Of a DNA stretch of 64,000 nt, positions 61,472-64,000 are shown piece after piece; position 1 is the first letter of the stretch; each line of letters starts with the position of its first letter. The notes beneath the pieces were generated by a model. It did no database searches, was not told where the DNA came from, and saw only the letters and a list, made by a program, of their open reading frames with translations. The translations under genes and the position numbers were made by a program. The stretch is from Mycolicibacterium senegalense (GTDB lineage Bacteria; Actinomycetota; Actinomycetes; Mycobacteriales; Mycobacteriaceae), in the NCBI RefSeq assembly GCF_019645875.1, contig NZ_CP081000.1, positions 1,054,001 through 1,118,000 of the forward strand, written 5' to 3'.

Positions 61472-62599
61472 GTGCGCGTTGCAATCGTTGCAGAGTCCTT
61501 CCTCCCGAATGTCAACGGCGTCACCAACTCGGTGCTTCGGGTGATCGAGCATCTCCGCCGCACCGGCCACGAGGTACTCGTCATCGCCCCGGACACGCCA
61601 CGGGGCCAGCCGCCGGCCGAACGCGTTCATGACGGGGTGCGGGTGCATCGAGTGCCCTCGCGGATGTTTCCCAAGGTGACCTCTCTGCCGCTGGGCGTGC
61701 CGCGCCCGCGGATGGTGAATGTGCTACGGGGCTTCGACCCCGATGTCGTACACCTCGCGTCACCGGCGCTGCTCGGCTGGGGCGGGGTGCACGCCGCCCG
61801 CCACCTGGGCGTGCCGACGGTGGCGGTGTTCCAGACCGATGTCGCCGGTTTCGCCGAGAGCTACGGCGTCGGCATCCTGTCGCGGGCCTCGTGGGCGTGG
61901 ACACGGCGCCTGCACAGCAAGGCCGACCGCACCCTGGCCCCGTCCACGTCGGCGATGGAAAACCTTGAAGCCCATCGGATTCCGCGGGTGTTCAAATGGG
62001 GGCGCGGGGTGGACATCACCGGTTTCGCGCCGTCGGCGCGCGATGAGCAGCTGCGTGCGTCGTGGTCTCCCGAAGGTAAGCCGGTTGTCGGGTTCGTCGG
62101 CCGGCTGGCCCCGGAGAAGCACGTGGAGCGGCTGGCCGCGCTGGCCGGCCGCGACGATCTGCAGCTGGTGGTGGTGGGCGACGGGGTGGACCGGGCCAAG
62201 CTCCGAACTGTACTGCCCACCGCGGTTTTCACCGGTGAGCTGCACGGCCCCGAGCTGGCCGCCGCCTACGCCAGCATGGACGTCTTCGTCCATCCCGGTG
62301 AGCATGAGACGTTCTGCCAGGCGGTGCAGGAGGCCATGGCTTCCGGGCTGCCGGTGATCGCTCCGGATGCCGGCGGCCCCAGGGATCTGGTGGCGCCGTA
62401 CCGCACCGGATTACTGCTCGCGGTAGATGAATTCGAGTCCGCGCTGCCCGCCTCGGTGGAGCATCTGATCGCCGAGCGGTCGCGCTACTCGGTGGCCGCC
62501 CGCCGCAGCGTGCTGAGCCGCACCTGGCCGGCGATCTGCGATGAGCTGATCGGGCACTACGAGGCCGTGCAGGGCCTGCGTCAGTTGCGCGCCGCCTGA
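61472..62599 (+). CDS. mgtA: GDP-mannose-dependent alpha-mannosyltransferase
   Basis: 375-residue GT4 (GT-B fold) glycosyltransferase matching Rv0557/MgtA, formerly called Pim[49 protein letters not shown], and the donor-binding [23 protein letters not shown]. It adds mannose to a glycolipid acceptor in lipomannan-type synthesis, on the cytoplasmic membrane face. GTG 61472; divergent from the DsbA-like gene. A short hairpin (62600-62614) follows it. Confidence 0.92.
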   Translation: MRVAIVAESFLPNVNGVTNSVLRVIEHLRRTGHEVLVIAPDTPRGQPPAERVHDGVRVHRVPSRMFPKVTSLPLGVPRPRMVNVLRGFDPDVVHLASPALLGWGGVHAARHLGVPTVAVFQTDVAGFAESYGVGILSRASWAWTRRLHSKADRTLAPSTSAMENLEAHRIPRVFKWGRGVDITGFAPSARDEQLRASWSPEGKPVVGFVGRLAPEKHVERLAALAGRDDLQLVVVGDGVDRAKLRTVLPTAVFTGELHGPELAAAYASMDVFVHPGEHETFCQAVQEAMASGLPVIAPDAGGPRDLVAPYRTGLLLAVDEFESALPASVEHLIAERSRYSVAARRSVLSRTWPAICDELIGHYEAVQGLRQLRAA

Positions 62600-62622
62600 G
62601 TGCCTTTCGGGCACAACAGGTT

Positions 62623-63459
62623 TCAGGAGCGCAGCCACTCCAGCAGATCGGCCATGATGGTTTCGGCCTGGGTGGTCGGCATGCCGTGCGGGAAATCGGG
62701 ATAGCTCTTGAGGGTCCCGTTGGGTAGCAGCTTCGCCGACAGCGGGCCGGAATCCGCATACGGCACGATCTGGTCGTCTTCGCCGTGCATCACCAGTGAC
62801 GGCAGGGTGATCTTCTTGAGGTCCTCGGTGAAGTCGGTCTGGGAGAAGGCCACGATGCCGTCGTAGTGGGCCTTCGGGTCGCCCATCATGCCCTGGCGCC
62901 ACCAGTTGGCGATGATCGCCTCGCGGGCAGCCTGCGGGGTGTTCTCCTTTTCCCGGTTGAAGCCGTAGAACGGGCCCGACGGCAGGGCGCGGTAGAACAC
63001 CGAGCGGTTGGCCGCCAGCTGCGCCTGCAGATCATCGAACACCGATTTGGGCAGACCGCCGGGGTTGGCATCGGTCTGCACCATCAGCGGGGGCACCGAG
63101 CTGATCAGGACGGCGTGCGCGGCCCGGTCCTGGCCGTGGCGCGCCAGGTAGTGCACCAGCTCGCCGCCGCCGGTCGAATGGCCGACGTGGATCGCATCGT
63201 GCAGGTCCAGATGCTTCACGACAGCCGCGAGGTCGTCGGCGTAGTGGTCCATGTCGTGGCCGTCAGCCACGTGTGAGGAACGCCCGTGGCCGCGCCGGTC
63301 ATGGGCGATGACACGGTAGCCGTGCTGCAGGAAGAACAGCATGAACGTGTCCCAGTCGTCAGCGCACAACGGCCACCCGTGACTGAACACGATGGGCTGG
63401 CCCGAGCCCCAGTCGCGATAGAAAATCTCGACATTGTCAGAAGTCGTGATCGTAGGCAT
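62623..63459 (-). CDS. alpha/beta hydrolase, non-haem chloroperoxidase type
   Basis: 278 residues: FSHGWPLCADDWDTFMLFFL (oxyanion), HDRRGHGRSSH, the nucleophile in VGHSTGGGELVHYLAR, the acid in MHGEDDQIVPYADS and the His in FPHGMPTTQAE. Cofactor-free chloroperoxidases and related esterases share this pattern. It probably acts as an esterase in vivo. ATG 63459. It converges with mgtA and is on the same strand as the aconitase fragment. Confidence 0.87.
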   Translation of the reverse strand: MPTITTSDNVEIFYRDWGSGQPIVFSHGWPLCADDWDTFMLFFLQHGYRVIAHDRRGHGRSSHVADGHDMDHYADDLAAVVKHLDLHDAIHVGHSTGGGELVHYLARHGQDRAAHAVLISSVPPLMVQTDANPGGLPKSVFDDLQAQLAANRSVFYRALPSGPFYGFNREKENTPQAAREAIIANWWRQGMMGDPKAHYDGIVAFSQTDFTEDLKKITLPSLVMHGEDDQIVPYADSGPLSAKLLPNGTLKSYPDFPHGMPTTQAETIMADLLEWLRS

Positions 63460-63507
63460 GTGCTCGACGCTACGCCCGTTTCGGCTGCTGGAGGCCGGAT
63501 CAGCGGC

Positions 63508-64000
63508 CTAGTTTGTCTGCTGAGCGGCAAGCCACGGAATGAGACCACCGGCCAGCACATGCTGGATCTGCCGTTGGGAAAGCCTGTGCCGCACGGGGAA
63601 AGTCGTGTTCTTCGTGGTGTTGGTGACGGTGATGGGGTCCCCGGCGGCCAGCGCCTGCCGCAGGTTGATGAGGGAGAGAATGTCGCCTCGCGTCACCGAG
63701 TCGTAGTCGGCGGGATCGGCGAATTCCAGCGCCAGCACACCGAAATTGGCGAGATTCTGCCAATGGATACGCGCGAAGGACTTGGCGATCACCGCCCGCA
63801 GCCCGAGGTAGCGGGGCGCGATCGCGGCGTGTTCACGGGACGAGCCCTGGCCGTAGTTCTCGCCGCCGACGATGACGTGGCCTGCTGGTGCGGCTTGCGC
63901 GCGTTGCGGGTAGGTCTCGTCGATCTGGGTGAAGCTGAACATGGCCAGTTTGGGGATGTTCGACCGGAACGGCAGTGCGCGGGCGCCGGCCGGTGAGATC
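63508..64000 (-). CDS. aconitate hydratase, C-terminal swivel domain (partial)
   Basis: The gene runs off the right edge; 163 residues remain, ending at TAG 63508. ALPFRSNIPKLAMFSFTQID leads into the swivel domain GGENYGQGSSREHAAIAPRYLGLRAVIAKSFARIHWQNLANFGVL, where the GSSREHA loop binds the carboxylates of citrate/isocitrate. The spacing resembles the short mitochondrial/archaeal-type aconitase, not the long AcnA form; this is likely a second aconitase, but the rest is needed. Confidence 0.85.
   Translation of the reverse strand, partial: ISPAGARALPFRSNIPKLAMFSFTQIDETYPQRAQAAPAGHVIVGGENYGQGSSREHAAIAPRYLGLRAVIAKSFARIHWQNLANFGVLALEFADPADYDSVTRGDILSLINLRQALAAGDPITVTNTTKNTTFPVRHRLSQRQIQHVLAGGLIPWLAAQQTN

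Noticed and set aside
62600..62614. GTGCC-TTTCG-GGCAC hairpin as a terminator between mgtA and the hydrolase gene
   Set aside because: The stem is only five pairs with no T-run; noted but too weak to list as a feature.

Overview
The window is high-GC chromosomal DNA from a rapidly growing Mycobacterium/Mycolicibacterium (M. smegmatis/M. fortuitum-like). This rests on gene order and recognisable proteins: it follows the M. tuberculosis Rv0499-Rv0557 region (proC, bS22, galE2, serB1, hemA-hemC-hemD-hemB, hemL, ccs genes, menA, MTAP, menE, pitA, menB, fadD8, menC, bpoC, menD, mgtA), with lineage-specific insertions. GTG and TTG starts, 4-bp stop/start overlaps, MmpS/MmpL proteins, an antigen-85 protein and deazaflavin (F420)-type nitroreductases fit the same group. 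Ortholog names were recognised from memory of the protein sequences; no search was run.

Layout. 1-5.6 kb: end of a thioesterase, proC, a BldC/excisionase-type regulator, the 33-residue ribosomal protein bS22, an SDR epimerase, an acyltransferase, and a HadA-like dehydratase and SerB1 on the minus strand. 5.6-13.3 kb: glutaredoxin-like protein, hemA-hemC-hemD-hemB, then tightly coupled small membrane proteins and a StrA-like streptomycin phosphotransferase. 13.3-18.7 kb: mostly accessory (Tat-exported esterase, MpaB-type oxygenase with TetR, PPOX protein, MddA methyltransferase, two nitroreductase-like proteins). 18.8-26.2 kb: hemL, phosphoglycerate mutase-like protein, a cytochrome c maturation set (TlpA/ResA lipoprotein, CcdA, ResB, CcsA) and a ParA/EspI-like ATPase.

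26.3-32.2 kb: DUF4229 protein, MHS-family transporter, an HTH/Clp-N gene pair behind striking palindromes, menA, methylthioadenosine phosphorylase and a nitronate monooxygenase. 32.2-37.2 kb: an MmpS-MmpL operon followed by two small secreted two-cysteine proteins (DUF732; an Rv0455c-like protein) and controlled by a divergent TetR with a good operator candidate. 37-50.5 kb: GNAT and PPOX proteins, menE, two DUF3349 paralogs flanking pitA, menB, an HdeA-like lipoprotein, an ECF42-type sigma factor, fadD8 and a YciI/DGPF protein. 50.6-64 kb: amidohydrolase, acyl-CoA ligase, antigen-85 paralog, menC, AraC/GlxA regulator with a DJ-1/PfpI protein, bpoC, menD, a DUF3592-like protein, a DsbA-like lipoprotein, mgtA, a chloroperoxidase-type hydrolase and the C-terminal part of an aconitase.

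How they work together. The backbone supports tetrapyrrole synthesis (hemA, hemC, hemD, hemB, hemL), haem attachment to c-type cytochromes, and menaquinone synthesis (menA-E, possibly bpoC), so much of the respiratory chain's cofactor supply is here. The most interesting accessory parts are the split ClpC2-like module at 28.2 kb and the MmpS/L export operon at 32-36.4 kb. No tRNA, rRNA, CRISPR array, insertion sequence or prophage was seen.
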